Of a DNA stretch of 64,000 bases, positions 63,183 through 64,000 are shown piece by piece; position 1 is the stretch's first letter, and every line of letters begins with the position of its first letter. The notes under the pieces were generated by a model. It had not been told where the DNA came from. It made no database searches and saw only the letters and a program-made list of their open reading frames with translations. The DNA comes from Solibacteraceae bacterium. Lineage in GTDB: Bacteria; Acidobacteriota; Terriglobia; Bryobacterales; Bryobacteraceae. A program made the position numbers and the translations under genes. Where the stretch lies: NCBI GenBank assembly GCA_021324015.1, contig JAJPJX010000060.1:62001-126000 (forward strand), written 5' to 3'.

Positions 63183-64000
63183 TTACAGGAACACGGCAGG
63201 AGGCGGCTGCTTGGGCAACGGCAGAGGCCATCCAAACAGGCAGATGTGGTCGTATGCCCAGAACTTGATCACTGGGACTCCCGTCCGCTGCGCGGCCTGA
63301 AACTCGCGCGCCCACGGCCAGGCCGGGTTGTACCAGCCCTCCAGATACCGGCAGTGGGCGCGGTCCCAGGAGAGCGCCGTGAAGGGATATCCGGCGCACG
63401 TCTGCGCCTCATCGAGATTGAAGTCGATCCCTCCGTACTGGAATCCCTCGCACAGGAACGTGTCGAATCCGGAGCCGGAGCGTGTCTGCCAGGCCGGGGG
63501 CATATTCACGTACCGCAGCAGGCGGCATCGCGTCGGGTCGTTCACGTCCAGAGGCCACAGCAGTTCGAATTGAGCCGCCGGCACGAGCGCCAGCACGGCG
63601 GCTTGCACCGCCGCCACGTAATTGCCCAACCGCGACCGCAGGAAGTTCGCGTCCGCGTACCCGTTGACGCTGGGGTCGTCGTTGGCGGTCAGGAACGTGT
63701 GGAGCGCGCGGCCAAGGGAGGCGAGGGCGGCAGCCGCGGTGTCGGCGTCATAGAAGCCCATCCCGCTCGCGCCCACGATGTACCACCACAGCACCTCGCC
63801 GAACTGGAGCCGGGGCGTGAGGCCCGCCGCCGCCATCAGCCCGGCCATCTCCGCGTACACCGATGCCATGTACGTCTCGACCGCCGTGCCGAACGCCGCC
63901 ATGGAGCTTTTGAGGCCGCCGAAGCCGGTGTCCGTGGTCGCGGGGCTGCCGTCCGGATACCTCTGCGTCCACACCGCGCCGTGCGCCGGATCGTCGGGCG
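63183..64000 (-). CDS. Tail-associated protein, N-terminus outside window
   Basis: The frame is open to the right edge, so the start lies outside; at least 272 residues are present. C-terminal segments LQFGEVLWWYIVGASGMGFY, PLDVNDPTRCRLLRYVN and VPVIKFWAYDHICLFGWPLP are rich in aromatic residues and loosely resemble TIM-barrel-type glycosidases found at phage tail tips, but no catalytic pair can be assigned. It precedes the endolysin by 22 bases. Tail-tip or fibre hydrolase is a guess from composition and place. Confidence 0.6.
   Translation of the reverse strand, partial: PDDPAHGAVWTQRYPDGSPATTDTGFGGLKSSMAAFGTAVETYMASVYAEMAGLMAAAGLTPRLQFGEVLWWYIVGASGMGFYDADTAAAALASLGRALHTFLTANDDPSVNGYADANFLRSRLGNYVAAVQAAVLALVPAAQFELLWPLDVNDPTRCRLLRYVNMPPAWQTRSGSGFDTFLCEGFQYGGIDFNLDEAQTCAGYPFTALSWDRAHCRYLEGWYNPAWPWAREFQAAQRTGVPVIKFWAYDHICLFGWPLPLPKQPPPAVFL

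Noticed and set aside
1-64000. Diversity-generating retroelement acting on the duplicated fibre genes
   Set aside because: No reverse transcriptase gene and no template/variable repeat pair were seen.
1-64000. Two adjacent prophages
   Set aside because: The halves complement each other with single copies of terminase, capsid, integrase and helicases; only the fibre module is doubled.

Overview
The window reads as most of the genome of a tailed, non-contractile (siphovirus-like) temperate phage with a high-GC genome. No bacterial housekeeping gene cluster is visible. A lambda/HK97-type head and tail set, a lysis gene, a replication and recombination set and a tyrosine integrase are all present once. 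Nearly everything is read from the minus strand, in long runs of genes whose stop and start codons overlap (ATGA, GTGA, TAATG), and GTG starts are common. The host is probably a Gram-negative bacterium: the phage carries a signal-peptide protein that looks like an outer-membrane barrel and an N-acetylglucosaminidase-type endolysin. The small ATP-dependent ligase at 39.5 kb resembles ligases I associate with Acidobacteriota, but that is weak evidence for the host.

Layout in the direction of transcription (right to left). 64.0-57.7 kb: a late block with a tail-associated protein cut by the window edge, endolysin, a membrane-anchored coiled-coil protein, a tail-fibre/decoration module, a barrel protein and two holin-like proteins. 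57.5-46.0 kb: the early replication operon, behind a good promoter at 57.48-57.51 kb, with SNF2-like helicase, recombination-type proteins, VRR-NUC nuclease, HD phosphohydrolase, archaeo-eukaryotic-type primase and a UvrD-like helicase. 45.96-44.56 kb: tyrosine integrase. 44.5-39.5 kb: a cargo region with a plus-strand methyltransferase, nuclease and EVE-domain operon, a free-standing McrB-N-like (DUF3578) protein, a secreted HNH nuclease and a 5'-damaged ATP-dependent DNA ligase. 39.3-31.6 kb: an IS630-type fragment and about twenty very small genes, unusually many with zinc-ribbon cysteine pairs. 31.6-30.3 kb: a tandem ribbon-helix-helix protein beside an AT-richer control region with paired 11-bp-spaced repeats and palindromes. 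30-24 kb: three single-gene cassettes sharing a leader and a GC terminator, a tRNA-Val, and two paralogous ParB-like/DNA methyltransferase fusions. 23.75-1 kb: small and large terminase, gpW-like joiner, portal, S49 protease/scaffold, decoration protein, major capsid, connectors, tail tube, frameshifted tail chaperones, tape measure, distal tail, a first copy of the fibre module, an M15-type peptidase and a large L/J-like hub.

The two ends complement each other. The left end stops inside the tail tip and the right end begins inside a tail gene followed by lysis, while terminase, capsid, integrase and helicases occur once. This fits one circular or circularly permuted genome better than two prophages. 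The edge genes are not in the same frame across a direct join, so either sequence is missing or the ends are simply arbitrary cuts.

The most interesting parts are the cargo cassette at 40.1-44.6 kb (modification, cutting and two modified-DNA reader domains, bounded by a 14-bp near-identical repeat whose inner copy overlaps the integrase stop and whose outer copy coincides with a broken ligase 5' end), the tandem RHH protein next to 11-bp-paired GGACCCC sites, and the repeated leader/terminator cassettes.
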